A DNA stretch of 64,000 nucleotides from the NCBI RefSeq assembly GCF_002163675.1, contig NZ_CP019334.1, positions 940,001 to 1,004,000 on the forward strand, written 5' to 3'. The stretch is from Polaribacter sp. SA4-12. GTDB taxonomy: Bacteria; Bacteroidota; Bacteroidia; Flavobacteriales; Flavobacteriaceae. The notes below the pieces were generated by a model. It was not told where the DNA came from. It saw only the letters and a list, made by a program, of their open reading frames with translations, and made no database searches. Below, piece after piece: positions 1-9,739 of this stretch. The first letter of the stretch is position 1. Every line of letters starts with the position of its first letter. Position numbers and translations under genes: made by a program.

Positions 1-2
1 AC

Positions 3-284
3 AAAGAAATGATTTGGGTAGATAACTTGTTTTTAAAAGAAGGAATACGACAAGAAAGAAAGTTACGTTTTAAGTATCCAATTCCTTTAAATCCAGCGAT
101 AAGAACTGTTAGTGATGATATGAGTTACTGTTTTGTGAATGGTTTACCAAATGAAGATATTGCATTTAAAATAGTACCAAATAGGATTAAAAATCACACG
201 AATGCCAAATTACAAAAAGTAGATCATCCACTTTTTAGTTATGTTAGAATAGAGTTAAATTTTTATATAGGTAACCCCAAATAA
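3..284 (+). CDS. C-terminal end of an unidentified protein (5' end outside window)
   Basis: The frame is already open at the first bases (codons for Lys-Glu precede the first Met at position 9), so this is most likely the tail of a longer gene rather than a 91-residue protein. The visible part has no membrane segment, signal peptide or motif I recognise. Its stop codon TAA shares one base with the ATG of the next gene, which implies translational coupling in one operon with the Ig-like protein and the GH5-like hydrolase downstream. Function unknown; context suggests the cell envelope or exopolysaccharide. Confidence 0.6.
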   Translation, partial: KEMIWVDNLFLKEGIRQERKLRFKYPIPLNPAIRTVSDDMSYCFVNGLPNEDIAFKIVPNRIKNHTNAKLQKVDHPLFSYVRIELNFYIGNPK

Positions 285-1501
285 TGAAGTTAAAACAATG
301 TTTTTTTCTACTATTTTTTCAATTGATAATTGTTTCTTTTCTCGCTCAAGAAACAACTATAAAGCAATCTTATATTTCTTTATTATCAACAAAAACAGCA
401 TTTATTGTTGGAGATGAAATCATACTAGAATTTGAAGTAAAAAAAGATACTGTTTATCAGTTATACTGTTCTAATAGTTATGGATCTTCATTGGTAGAAT
501 CTAAAGCTTCAAATAAGAAAATAGCTTTTAAAATTCCTGATTTTTTATCAAAAAAAAGAGGCATATTATCTTGGAATTTCATCTATATAGATGAATCTGT
601 TTCTGGTAATATTTCTATTCTTTCTCAACAACAACCAACAAGTATAGAAACTTATTTAGGTCCACCAAGTATAGATGCTGGTGGTTTAGATTACACAATG
701 TTAGTTGTAATACCAACAGATAGCTTAGACAATCCTATTAGAGATGATAGTAAAGTTGCAGTTAAACATCAATTTTTAAAACTAGAAAAATCAGAAGATA
801 TTTTAACTGATAAGTTAATTGGATATAAAAATATTTATTCTCCTAAAAAAAGCGGAAGAATGATTATTTCATCAGAATCATTTGGTTTAAGTTCTAAAGA
901 ATTTGATGTGAATATTATGCCTGCAATTGCTATAGGTTTTAAAGTTTTTATGCATAGAAATCATGAATATGCAGATGGAAATCAAATTACAACATTTTTT
1001 ACATCAACCATAAAAGACAGAAATAATAATATTATTAGTGATGGTAGTTACATTGAATTTTACATTACAAATAAAGAAGGAGGAATTTTAAAAACTTCTG
1101 GAACGACTTTAAATGGTGTTGCACATTCAAAAATTGTGCATCCAGATTTTGAAGAAACATGGAAAGTAAAGGCTTACTTTATTGGTATTTCAGAAAGCAA
1201 TACCATAACAATTAAATACAAAAAAGTAATAGAAGATTATAATGTTTCCTTTAATGAGCATAATCGCAGCATAAAAGTTGGACCTTTAAAAAGTTTTATG
1301 GGACAAATTATTCCTGATGGATTATCTGTAAAACTAACTATTTACAAAAATAATGTACCCGTTAATGAACTCTTTAAAGAATCGAATAATGGATTTGCTA
1401 GCTTTTATTTAGATGCAAATATTTATGAAAACGGTTTGTATAAAATTGATATTGAATCTGCAGGAATTAAAAAAGAATTTAAAAGTTTTAAATTATGGTA
1501 A
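284..1501 (+). CDS. secreted protein with Ig-like/Big-like beta-sandwich domains
   Basis: This 405-residue protein begins with a clear signal peptide (charged start, hydrophobic stretch, then SFLAQE), so it is exported to the periplasm or beyond. The mature part is rich in beta-strand pattern. Residues about 30-100 look like a bacterial Ig-like or macroglobulin MG-type domain (a FIVGDEIILEFEV type strand). Residues about 215-310 resemble a Big-1/invasin-like Ig domain (the segment around GNQITTFFTSTIKD). No catalytic motif was seen. It overlaps the upstream gene by one base and the downstream GH5-like gene by seven bases, so the three are probably co-translated. The likely role is a structural or scaffold part of an envelope polysaccharide system; this is inference from position only. 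Confidence 0.6.
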   Translation: MKLKQCFFLLFFQLIIVSFLAQETTIKQSYISLLSTKTAFIVGDEIILEFEVKKDTVYQLYCSNSYGSSLVESKASNKKIAFKIPDFLSKKRGILSWNFIYIDESVSGNISILSQQQPTSIETYLGPPSIDAGGLDYTMLVVIPTDSLDNPIRDDSKVAVKHQFLKLEKSEDILTDKLIGYKNIYSPKKSGRMIISSESFGLSSKEFDVNIMPAIAIGFKVFMHRNHEYADGNQITTFFTSTIKDRNNNIISDGSYIEFYITNKEGGILKTSGTTLNGVAHSKIVHPDFEETWKVKAYFIGISESNTITIKYKKVIEDYNVSFNEHNRSIKVGPLKSFMGQIIPDGLSVKLTIYKNNVPVNELFKESNNGFASFYLDANIYENGLYKIDIESAGIKKEFKSFKLW

Positions 1502-3012
1502 AAACTAATAAACGAATTCTTAGAGGTGTTTTAATGCTCACCTACCTTATTATAATTGGTATTCTTTTATTCTTAATTAGCTCTTTATATAGTTTTTTAA
1601 ATACGGGTGCAGATAGAAGTAAGATGTTACATACAGAAGTTAAAAAGGTTGAACAATATTCGCCAAAAGTAACTTGGAAAAATGATGGTAATGAAGGTAG
1701 AACAATTAGTCAACAAAAAGTAAATGCTATCAGAAATGATTATTTAGATGCATGGTACGTAAAACATATTGCTTACAAAACCAATACAAGAGTCGGTATA
1801 GAAGATTACTTTACAGAAAGTGCTAGGGAAAACATTTACAATATTTTAGATTATAATAAACTTAATAAAATATCTGTAGAATCTACCACTTTAGAACATA
1901 ACCTAGATATTGAGTTTTTTAGCGAAGATGGACAATTAATTGTTTTAACAGATACTGATGCTTTAGAATATAAGAAGGTTTTTAAAGACAATAAATTGAT
2001 TTTAGAATCTACTGAAGTTTCAACTTATAAATATGTTTTGTTATTAGAAGATGGTTTTTGGCGCATTAGACATATGGTGAAAGAAGCATCAAAAAAATAT
2101 AAAAACACACCTGTAAAAACAGCAATAGCTTTTACAAACATAAAAGGTATTAATTATTATCCTCAAGCAACTCCTTGGAATATGTATGGAGATGAATTTG
2201 ACATCAATATTATAAAAAACGATTTTAGAATTATAAAAAAAGCGGGTTTAAATTCTATTAGAATCTTTGTGCCTTATGAAGATTTTGGAAAAGCAGAAGT
2301 AAAATACGAAAAACTAGAAAAATTAAAAAAGGTATTAGACACAGCCTTAAAATTAGATTTAAAAGTAGTAATTACTTTGTTTGATTTTTATGGAAATTAT
2401 GATGTTTTAGATTGGACTTTAAACCAAAGACATGCGGAAAAAGTTGTAGAAATGTTTAAAGATCATGAAGCTATTTTAGCTTGGGATGTTAAAAATGAAC
2501 CGAACTTAGATTTTGATTCTAGAGGTGAAGAAAATGTAACTGCTTGGTTAGATTTTATGATTATTTTAATAAAGTCTATTGATCAAAAACACCCTGTAAC
2601 AATTGGTTGGTCTAACACAAAAAGCGCTACTATTTTACAAGATAAAGTAGATGTAGTTTCTTTTCATTATTATGATAAACTCGCAGATTTTGAAACAGAA
2701 TATCATAAATTAAAAGACAAGATTAAAAATAACAAACCTATTATTTTACAAGAATTTGGTTTATCATCTTATGGTGGTATGTGGAGACCTTTTGTTGGTT
2801 CAGAAGAAAAACAAGCCAACTATTATAAAGAAATACAAAAATCCATGACTAAGGATACGATTCCTTTTATGTCATGGACTTTATATGATTTTGATAATGT
2901 ACCAAAAGAAGTATTAGGTAGACTTCCTTGGCGTACAAATCCTCAGAAAAAATTCGGATTTATTACTAGTGATGGTAAGAAGAAATTATCTTATCAATAT
3001 ATTTCTAAGTAA
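1495..3012 (+). CDS. membrane-anchored GH5-like (clan GH-A) glycoside hydrolase
   Basis: The 505-residue product has an N-terminal transmembrane anchor (about residues 12-35) without a cleavage site, a 170-residue region of unknown type, and a TIM-barrel hydrolase domain from about residue 215. The barrel carries LAWDVKNEPN, the clan GH-A acid/base Asn-Glu-Pro, and IILQEFGLSS with the expected nucleophile Glu. The topology places the catalytic domain in the periplasm. The start ATG overlaps the stop of the Ig-like gene. Exopolysaccharide operons often include a hydrolase that trims the nascent polymer (BcsZ, AlgL and PelA are known cases); a similar role here is inference. The substrate cannot be read from sequence, and GH2-type barrels are an alternative family. 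Confidence 0.75.
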   Translation: MVKTNKRILRGVLMLTYLIIIGILLFLISSLYSFLNTGADRSKMLHTEVKKVEQYSPKVTWKNDGNEGRTISQQKVNAIRNDYLDAWYVKHIAYKTNTRVGIEDYFTESARENIYNILDYNKLNKISVESTTLEHNLDIEFFSEDGQLIVLTDTDALEYKKVFKDNKLILESTEVSTYKYVLLLEDGFWRIRHMVKEASKKYKNTPVKTAIAFTNIKGINYYPQATPWNMYGDEFDINIIKNDFRIIKKAGLNSIRIFVPYEDFGKAEVKYEKLEKLKKVLDTALKLDLKVVITLFDFYGNYDVLDWTLNQRHAEKVVEMFKDHEAILAWDVKNEPNLDFDSRGEENVTAWLDFMIILIKSIDQKHPVTIGWSNTKSATILQDKVDVVSFHYYDKLADFETEYHKLKDKIKNNKPIILQEFGLSSYGGMWRPFVGSEEKQANYYKEIQKSMTKDTIPFMSWTLYDFDNVPKEVLGRLPWRTNPQKKFGFITSDGKKKLSYQYISK

Positions 3013-3028
3013 TAAATTAAATATCTAA

Positions 3029-4210
3029 TTATTTCTTTTTATTAATAATTTTAGTAAACTCGTCTAAGTAAATACCTGTAATTCTTTCCATAGGAAAAGC
3101 TGTTGCAGCTTTATAATTAGCTTCACCTAATTGAATTCTATAGGCATCATTAGTAACAATTGCTTTAATTGCATTTGCCAAACTAGCTACACTTTCTGGT
3201 TCAAAAAACTCACCTCTATACCCTTCATCTTCAATTAAAGTTGCTAAATCTCCTAAGTTTGGCATTACTACTGCTCTACCATAACTTCCGGCTTGGTGTA
3301 ATACTCCAGAACTTCCTGTTGTAGAAGTATAAGGGAAAACAACTACAGCACTTTCTGTAAATAAAGGCTCTACTTCTACTTCTTCTACATATCCTGTAAA
3401 AGTAAGTTGTGGTACATTTTTATATGTTTCTTTAGCATTCGCTAAATAACCTGGTACATTTGGGTTGTCAGTTCCTGCAATTACAATCTCTAAATCTAAG
3501 CCCGTTTCTTTTCTTACAATTTCTACAGCTTCAATCATAGATTCCACTTTTTTGTAAGTTCCAAATTTACCAAAAGTCATAACTTTTAAAGGTCCTTCTG
3601 GTAATTCTTGTGATGGATTCGCTGGTATTTCGAAAGTACCATGAGGAATCATCTTAACATTATCAACTTTATATTTATCTTCTAAAGTTGTTACATATTT
3701 ATCCATAGTTACTGTAACAAGATCTGCTCTTAAAATTAGCTTCGTTAAAGTTGTACCGATAAAGTTATATATTTTTTGTGCTAATTTATTTGATGTAAAA
3801 CCTGCACTTTCTAAATCTACTTGTTCTAAAATATTATGCAATAAAACGATTGTTGGTATTTTTTTAGCTCTACAAACCATTGGTAAAGCCAAACCTAAAG
3901 CTGCTGCTAATTTTTTATCACCAAACTTCATAAATTGTAAATTAAACAATATTGCGTCTGGTTTTGTTTTGTTGATCGCTTTCGTAACATTTATAATGTT
4001 TGTATAGCTATTAAACTTCCAACATTCTTTCACTGTAATTTTACATCCATTCTCTGTAAAGTTAATATCTTTTCCTTCTGGAGTTTCATCAGTAAGTAAG
4101 ATTAACTCTGTCACTTTTTCGTTTTGTCTAAAACTTTTTACTAAGTGATATGCGTATTCGTTTAAAGTTACTTTACTTGGTGGATATGCTGTTACGATGG
4201 CTAATTTCAT
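3029..4210 (-). CDS. GT4-family glycosyltransferase
   Basis: This 393-residue protein has the two Rossmann-like halves of GT-B enzymes. The N-terminal half starts with KLAIVTAYPPSKVTLNEYAYH, as in GT4 enzymes. The C-terminal half has the donor-binding region, including TFTGYVEE, a glycine/serine-rich PYTSTTGSSGVLHQAGSYG and EPESVASLANAI. No signal peptide or membrane span is present, so it acts on the cytoplasmic face and transfers a nucleotide-sugar residue to a growing glycan. It converges with the GH5-like gene, with only 16 bases between the stops, and lies 107 bases downstream of the flippase gene on the same strand. Together they suggest assembly and flipping of a surface or exopolysaccharide. 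Donor and acceptor are unknown. Confidence 0.85.
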   Translation of the reverse strand: MKLAIVTAYPPSKVTLNEYAYHLVKSFRQNEKVTELILLTDETPEGKDINFTENGCKITVKECWKFNSYTNIINVTKAINKTKPDAILFNLQFMKFGDKKLAAALGLALPMVCRAKKIPTIVLLHNILEQVDLESAGFTSNKLAQKIYNFIGTTLTKLILRADLVTVTMDKYVTTLEDKYKVDNVKMIPHGTFEIPANPSQELPEGPLKVMTFGKFGTYKKVESMIEAVEIVRKETGLDLEIVIAGTDNPNVPGYLANAKETYKNVPQLTFTGYVEEVEVEPLFTESAVVVFPYTSTTGSSGVLHQAGSYGRAVVMPNLGDLATLIEDEGYRGEFFEPESVASLANAIKAIVTNDAYRIQLGEANYKAATAFPMERITGIYLDEFTKIINKKK

Positions 4211-4317
4211 AATATTTTTTTTAATTATAATTCAAATTTCAGATTTTTACTTTTATTTTTTATAATAATTTGCTCAAATGCAATTATATATAGATGACTG
4301 GAAAAAAAGTTTAGACA

Positions 4318-5589
4318 TTACTTATCTATTGTTTCCTTAATTACTGTTGCTTTTTTAGAATCTTTAAAAAAGAAGAAACTAAGTTGTACTATTAAAAGTA
4401 AAACCATTGCAATAATTTGTACGTGTACTACTTGCTCTAATGTTTCATGAAAAAGAACAACTAAAACGATTTGTAACATTCCAAAAATTCCAGAAAGAAC
4501 TACAGGTACATATTTATCTAATGATAAATAATAGTATGCAAAGATGTTTGAGATGGCAAAAATTCCTGTTGCAGAAGCATATTTCCATAATAATGACGAA
4601 ATTGATAAATATTCGCTACCAAATAATACTTTTATAATTTGATCAGGAAAAAGAAAACAACTAACAACAATTGTAATTGCAATAACAGCAATATAACTAA
4701 CGTACTTTAATAAAATTGGTAATGTATCCTTTCCATCCTTTTTAAGTTGAACAACAGTTGGTAATAACAACATTACAAACATCCAAGCAATAAAGTAAAC
4801 CACTCTACCAATTAAGGCTAAAGAGGCGTATAAACCCGCTTCGTAAGATTCAAAATAATGTTTTACTAATAAAATATCACTGTTATTAATAATGATTTGA
4901 GTCAACTCATAAAAAGCAGTAATTATAAAGAAATTCTTTACTAATTTTTTATTATCCGCTTCTAAGCTAAAAGGTTTAAATATTGAAAAGTTGCTGCTTT
5001 TAAAGGGAATTAATCCAAATACAAAAGAGCAAAAAATACCAATTGCAATTATTAAAGAAGAATCTATATCTAATAAATACAATAATGTAAACGTTAACAA
5101 TAAACGACTAATCATTTCTGATTGATACGTTATCGATAAAGATTTTAATTCCTGTTTTCCTTGAAAAACACCTCTATTTACACTCATTAAAAAATAAAAT
5201 GGCACTCCAAATCCGAAAATAACAAACATTGTAGAAGAAGTCGTTCTAAAGAAATGCTGCAATTGAGTTGAAAAAACAATAATTGCAATTCCTAAAAAGA
5301 TTCCTGTAAATAATGCATTCTTATATATTTTGGAAATAAATCCACTAAATATTGAATCTTCAAAAAGGACAGAAAATTTAGCAGTAACAAGCTGAAAAGT
5401 CATTGCAACAAAAGATAGTACCAATAAAAAAGTAATTAAGATTGCAGCATCTGCAAATTTTTCTGGACCTAAAACTCTTCCTAAAACTAAATTATAGATA
5501 TAATTCCCTCCATTTACCAGTAAAACACTTAACATAAATAACTGCTCAGGTTTAATACTGTTTTTTACAAATTTTATAATTCCTTGCAT
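4318..5589 (-). CDS. Wzx-type oligosaccharide flippase (MOP superfamily)
   Basis: This 423-residue polytopic membrane protein has about 12 hydrophobic segments. Its N-terminus (LVNGGNYIYNLVLGRVLGPE) is typical of the polysaccharide-biosynthesis/Wzx family, which moves lipid-linked oligosaccharides across the inner membrane. It is followed 107 bases later by a GT4 glycosyltransferase on the same strand, consistent with one transcription unit. The gene faces away from the TPR/beta-barrel gene across a 222-base divergent intergenic region. PelG-type exopolysaccharide transporters belong to the same superfamily and cannot be excluded, but other Pel components were not seen. Family-level assignment is secure; the transported glycan is unknown. 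Confidence 0.85.
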   Translation of the reverse strand: MQGIIKFVKNSIKPEQLFMLSVLLVNGGNYIYNLVLGRVLGPEKFADAAILITFLLVLSFVAMTFQLVTAKFSVLFEDSIFSGFISKIYKNALFTGIFLGIAIIVFSTQLQHFFRTTSSTMFVIFGFGVPFYFLMSVNRGVFQGKQELKSLSITYQSEMISRLLLTFTLLYLLDIDSSLIIAIGIFCSFVFGLIPFKSSNFSIFKPFSLEADNKKLVKNFFIITAFYELTQIIINNSDILLVKHYFESYEAGLYASLALIGRVVYFIAWMFVMLLLPTVVQLKKDGKDTLPILLKYVSYIAVIAITIVVSCFLFPDQIIKVLFGSEYLSISSLLWKYASATGIFAISNIFAYYYLSLDKYVPVVLSGIFGMLQIVLVVLFHETLEQVVHVQIIAMVLLLIVQLSFFFFKDSKKATVIKETIDK

Positions 5590-5811
5590 ATTTCTTTTTA
5601 TTATTAAGCTCTTTATATGATTTGAAAATAGTCATATTTTTTTTCACAACATTAATCAATTATATAAAATATACTTTTTTTGTTAATATCTGCTACTACA
5701 AATATCATCTAGTTACTTTAATAATAATTGTAACTGTCGTTGAAAAACCATTTTATATCGTTTAATGATTAGTTACTATTGCTTAACTTGCATTCGCAAA
5801 ACAACACTTAT

Positions 5812-7893
5812 ATGAGATTAATATATTCTACTCTTTTAGTCTTTCTTTTCTTTAGTTTACAAGCTTTTGGACAAGATATGAAAGAGGGCTTTACTTACTT
5901 AGAAACAGGTAAATACCAACAAGCAGAAGTTTTTTTTAATAACATTTTAAAAGAATATCCTACAAATAAAACAGCAAGACTTTGTTACGGAAGAGCAATT
6001 GGACTAAATGGAAATGCAACAGATGCTGTAACTCTTTTTACAAATCTTCTAAAAGATTATCCTACAGATTTTGAAGTAAAATTAAATTATGCAGAGTCAT
6101 TACTTTGGAGTAAAAATTATCCTGATGCAAAAGTTTATTATCAAACATTACTAAAGGAGAACGATAAAAGCTTTGCGGCACTCTTAGGTTATGCAAATAC
6201 GTTATCTAACTTAAAAGAGTTTGAAGATGCTTTAATTACCGTAGATAAAGCTTTAGCAGTATTACCTGGAAACCCAAATGCTTTGGTTTCTAAAAAATAT
6301 ATGAGATTAGGTTTGGCTAGTACGAAAGTAACAGATCAAAAATATGATGAAGCTGAAACTATTTTAAATGAAAATTTCACTTCTTTTAAAGACGATAAAG
6401 AAACATTGTTAAACCTTGCTAATTTGTATTTAATATCTAAACAAATAGATAAAGCGTTAAAAACATATGAAGTAATTGGAAAAATACCAGGAAGCAAACT
6501 AAGCTCTATAATAGGAACATCTTTAGTGTATCATTTAGATGAGGATGATAAAACTGCTTTAGTTTATGCTAAAAAAGCTTTAGATAGTGTAACTAATGAG
6601 ACTCCTAAAGCTGTAAATAATCAAGCTATAGAAAGATATGTTCAAGCTTTAATTTGGAATAAAAAATACTCTTTAGCAGACGCAGAAATTAATAAATTAT
6701 TCGATACTCGTAAAGAAACTGAAAACTGGATGCTTTCTTTAAGAGCAACGCTAAATGTTTATAAAAGTGATTTTAAAAAGAGTTTGAAAGATTATAACTT
6801 AATCTTAGAAAAAGACAGTGCTTCTTTTGATGGTAATCTTGGTAAAGCAAATGTTTTAAAAGCTTCTGGTTATATTAATGAAGCTTATAAAAGTGCAGAA
6901 AACACTTTAACTTTTTATGAAAAACAAAAAGATGCAACGAACTTTATAAAACAATTAGATTTAAGTTTTACTCCTTTTGTAGAAACAAAATACTATCATT
7001 CTTTTGATAATGGAAGTAATGAAGCGAATGCATACGATGTAAAAACAGAAATTCCGTTTTCTACTAAATTTAAAATTTTAGCCAATTATAATTATAGAAC
7101 AACATCTAATAGTGTTAGTCCTACTAATAAGAAAGCGACAACAAATAATTTAACCTTAGGTGCTTCTTATCAATTATTAAATAATTTAACTGTAAAAGGA
7201 AGTTTAGGAGTTACATCTTCAAAATCTGAAGAAAGTAAATACAATCAGCTTCTAACAGATATTTCGGTGAACATAAAACCTTTTAAACTTCAAAATTTAG
7301 AGTTAGGTTACAAAAGAGATGTTCAAAATTTTAATGCTGCCTTATTAAATGAAGAAATTGTACAAAACAACATTATTCTAAATTACAGTTTAAATACGAA
7401 CTTTAATTTAGGTTGGTTTACACAGTATTATTATACATGGCAAAGTGATGAAAATGCAAGAAACTTGTTATTTACTTCTTTGTATTATAATATTTTGGCA
7501 AAACCTTCTATAAAAGCTGGTATTAATTATCAAAACCTATCTTTTAAAAATCAAGTTCCATCAATTTACTTTAGTCCAAGTAAATTTAATGCGTTAGAAG
7601 TATTTGTCAATCTTATAAAAGATGAGTCTGCTGCTAAAAACAAAGAATGGTTTTACGGATTAACAGCTGCTACAGGTTTACAATATATAGAAGATGATGA
7701 TGGTTTAAGTACTTATAGAGTTCAAGCTAATTTAGGATATAAATTTTCTGAGAGAGCACTTATAAACTTATACGGACTTCAAAGTAACATTGCTTCTGCT
7801 GTTGCCAATGCAGGTTCAAATGGCTTTACCTATACAGAATTTGGTTTAAGATTTAAATGGTATTTTTTAAGTAAACCTTTGTATAAAAAATAA
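5812..7893 (+). CDS. TPR-repeat plus outer-membrane beta-barrel protein (BcsC/PelB-like architecture)
   Basis: The start is taken at the ATG at 5812 because it opens a good signal peptide (hydrophobic core, then LQAFGQ). An in-frame TTG at 5779 only adds an unlikely leader. Residues about 22-385 are tandem tetratricopeptide repeats (patterns such as GKYQQAEVFFNNILKEYP). Residues about 390-693 are alternating amphipathic strands rich in Tyr and Asn, typical of an outer-membrane beta-barrel. TPR followed by a barrel is the layout of exopolysaccharide secretins such as BcsC, AlgK/AlgE combined, or PelB. The neighbouring flippase and glycosyltransferase support polymer export. The 693-residue length is shorter than typical BcsC. 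A YaiO-like barrel is the main alternative. Confidence 0.75.
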   Translation: MRLIYSTLLVFLFFSLQAFGQDMKEGFTYLETGKYQQAEVFFNNILKEYPTNKTARLCYGRAIGLNGNATDAVTLFTNLLKDYPTDFEVKLNYAESLLWSKNYPDAKVYYQTLLKENDKSFAALLGYANTLSNLKEFEDALITVDKALAVLPGNPNALVSKKYMRLGLASTKVTDQKYDEAETILNENFTSFKDDKETLLNLANLYLISKQIDKALKTYEVIGKIPGSKLSSIIGTSLVYHLDEDDKTALVYAKKALDSVTNETPKAVNNQAIERYVQALIWNKKYSLADAEINKLFDTRKETENWMLSLRATLNVYKSDFKKSLKDYNLILEKDSASFDGNLGKANVLKASGYINEAYKSAENTLTFYEKQKDATNFIKQLDLSFTPFVETKYYHSFDNGSNEANAYDVKTEIPFSTKFKILANYNYRTTSNSVSPTNKKATTNNLTLGASYQLLNNLTVKGSLGVTSSKSEESKYNQLLTDISVNIKPFKLQNLELGYKRDVQNFNAALLNEEIVQNNIILNYSLNTNFNLGWFTQYYYTWQSDENARNLLFTSLYYNILAKPSIKAGINYQNLSFKNQVPSIYFSPSKFNALEVFVNLIKDESAAKNKEWFYGLTAATGLQYIEDDDGLSTYRVQANLGYKFSERALINLYGLQSNIASAVANAGSNGFTYTEFGLRFKWYFLSKPLYKK

Positions 7894-7917
7894 AGGCAAA
7901 AGAATTAACTTTTGCCT
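7894..7917 (-). terminator. hairpin terminator for the T9SS-protein gene
   Basis: A perfect 9-base stem (AGGCAAAAG with CTTTTGCCT) closes a six-base loop just after the stop of the TPR/barrel gene. Read on the minus strand it is followed by a U-rich run (TTTATTTTTTA). It therefore best serves the minus-strand gene ending at 7947, and may also slow read-through from the other side. Confidence 0.65.
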
Positions 7918-7946
7918 AAAATCAACATTCCAAATGAATTGAGGGA

Positions 7947-9644
7947 CTAATTGACGATAAAAGTTCCGGAATGTTGATTGTTCTTATCGTCAATCAATCT
8001 GTATTTATATACTCCATTTTTTAATTGAGGAGCATTGTATTCTACTTTTTTAGAAGAAGAAGATTTGGTATTAATTCTTTTAGCATCTACTACTCTACCA
8101 ATTAAATCGTAAACCTGTATTTGAACATATTCTGAGGTTGTTGGTAATTGAATTGTAGTAGAACTTGTAAATGGATTTGGATAATTCATCAGTTTTGAAT
8201 TTCCTATTGAATTTAATTTATCAACAGCTAATACGGTGTTTGTTCTAAACGATAGTTGTTTTAAGTTGATATTAAATGGTTTGTAATTTGTATAATCTCC
8301 AATTATAGAAAATACTACAGTTTTAATGTTGCTAATTTCAACTGAATTTCCTGCAGCATCTGTAAAATCATTAAAAGAGATATTATATTCTTTTTCATCT
8401 GAGTTTGCAAGAACTGTATATCTAATTCTATTTTCCCAAGCTCTATCTTCATCTTGCATAATTACAATTTCTATAGGTTCATTATTTATAATTTTAAAGT
8501 TTATAAAATTATATTCTTCAACATTTAACGCTTTCAATTCTGGTAAAAGATGTCTAAATAAATTAATATTTCCTTTTACTTCTCCAGAAGCAATTGCATT
8601 TCTATCAACTTCATATACATCATCTAAATATCTTCTTTCAGCAGTATCAATATCAAAACTATTTACAGTTGCGTAAGTATTTAAATAATCTAATCCCCAA
8701 GGTCCTTCCGCAATGTATAGAACGTCTTTCTGATTAGAATTATCTACTTGTATGGAAAAACCAATATCAAATAATACGCCTGTTTCTATTGATAAAGTGT
8801 CATAATAATCGCCCGATAAAGAATAAGAATCTGTAACCTTATTATGGTTTGAGATTTCTGTTTCCGCAATATTCCCATCAAAGTTAATTTCTCTTTCATT
8901 TGTTTTGTTGATAATATTTAACCTTAAAATTCCGTTAGAATAAACGCCTGATCTAACAAATACATTTGGTAAAATGTTTTCTACTTTTTTACTAATTAAA
9001 CCTTTTTCTATTGTGTGTTTATCTATTGTGTAGTTTACTATTGCTAAAATTTGTGTGAAAGAAGTTCCCCAAATTTGATAATTCTGATAAAACCCAGTAG
9101 GATATTGATCAATAGTCCAAAAACTAAATAATTCCTTTTTTGTATCTCCACTTTTTATGGAGAACCTCAAACTATATGTTGTTTTACCTGAAGCTTTTTT
9201 TATTGTAGATTTTATTATTTGATGACCTTTTATTAAAACTGTGCTAATATCATCTAATCGATCACCATTTAATCGATCACAAATAACTTTAGAATGATTG
9301 TAAATTAAACCTTGTGTTTTGGTTGCTAAAACGGATGAAACAATTTCACTTTCTTGATAATAGTTAAAAGATAAAATTTCTTTTATGTTTTTTAATTCTA
9401 ATAATTCTTTAGAGATCGAAACGTTTTCAACTTTAGAATTATACAGACCAGATTCTGGTAAATAGTTTATTAAAGAGCTATAATTAACAACTCTATTATC
9501 TTGGTTTTCGCTAAATTTTGTTTGATTTTCTTTTGCGCTATTTTTACTACCAAACTCTTTAATCTGATATGATTGAGCGTTTAAGTTTATAACTCCTATA
9601 AAAGTTAGAATGAACAATAACGTTTTTACAATATACTTCTGCAT
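7947..9644 (-). CDS. secreted protein with T9SS type A C-terminal sorting domain
   Basis: The start is placed at the ATG at 9644, giving 565 residues, because it opens a normal signal peptide (MQKYIVKTLLFILTFIG, cut near LNAQS). The upstream in-frame TTG adds nine poor residues. The last about 75 residues form a type IX secretion sorting domain: a KLMNYPNPF motif, a VYDLIGRVV strand, and a terminal NGVYKYRL...GTFIVN segment. The protein should therefore cross the outer membrane by T9SS and be anchored or released at the surface. The large central part (about 30-480) matches no family I recognise; a beta-rich region near 370-470 resembles carbohydrate-binding folds. It converges with the TPR/barrel gene, so a role in the same envelope or polysaccharide system is possible. 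Confidence 0.8.
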   Translation of the reverse strand: MQKYIVKTLLFILTFIGVINLNAQSYQIKEFGSKNSAKENQTKFSENQDNRVVNYSSLINYLPESGLYNSKVENVSISKELLELKNIKEILSFNYYQESEIVSSVLATKTQGLIYNHSKVICDRLNGDRLDDISTVLIKGHQIIKSTIKKASGKTTYSLRFSIKSGDTKKELFSFWTIDQYPTGFYQNYQIWGTSFTQILAIVNYTIDKHTIEKGLISKKVENILPNVFVRSGVYSNGILRLNIINKTNEREINFDGNIAETEISNHNKVTDSYSLSGDYYDTLSIETGVLFDIGFSIQVDNSNQKDVLYIAEGPWGLDYLNTYATVNSFDIDTAERRYLDDVYEVDRNAIASGEVKGNINLFRHLLPELKALNVEEYNFINFKIINNEPIEIVIMQDEDRAWENRIRYTVLANSDEKEYNISFNDFTDAAGNSVEISNIKTVVFSIIGDYTNYKPFNINLKQLSFRTNTVLAVDKLNSIGNSKLMNYPNPFTSSTTIQLPTTSEYVQIQVYDLIGRVVDAKRINTKSSSSKKVEYNAPQLKNGVYKYRLIDDKNNQHSGTFIVN

Positions 9645-9739
9645 CCTGCAAAAATACTCCCAAAAAGACAATAGATTTATAACTTTCGTTTCCTACACTT
9701 TAACTATAGACGAAGTGTACCATTTGTTTAGACGAACTA

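Noticed and set aside
5757..5772. ATCGTTTAATGAT as a third LacI operator upstream of the TPR/barrel gene
   Set aside because: Only half of the site resembles O1/O2, and the palindrome breaks after a few bases.
3..7893. Assignment of the first region as a Pel or cellulose (Bcs) operon
   Set aside because: No PelD/PelA-like or BcsA-like protein is visible, the barrel protein is short for BcsC, and the glycosyltransferase is GT4 without other Pel markers.
7922..7978. Inverted repeat TCAACATTCC/GGAATGTTGA as a second terminator
   Set aside because: The right arm lies inside the coding end of the T9SS gene, the loop is over 35 bases, and a better hairpin is next to it.
9649..9656. TATTTTTG on the minus strand as a promoter element of the T9SS protein gene
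   Set aside because: It fits TAnnTTTG but lies only a few bases from the ATG and has no TTTG at the right distance, so a transcript would begin at or after the start codon.
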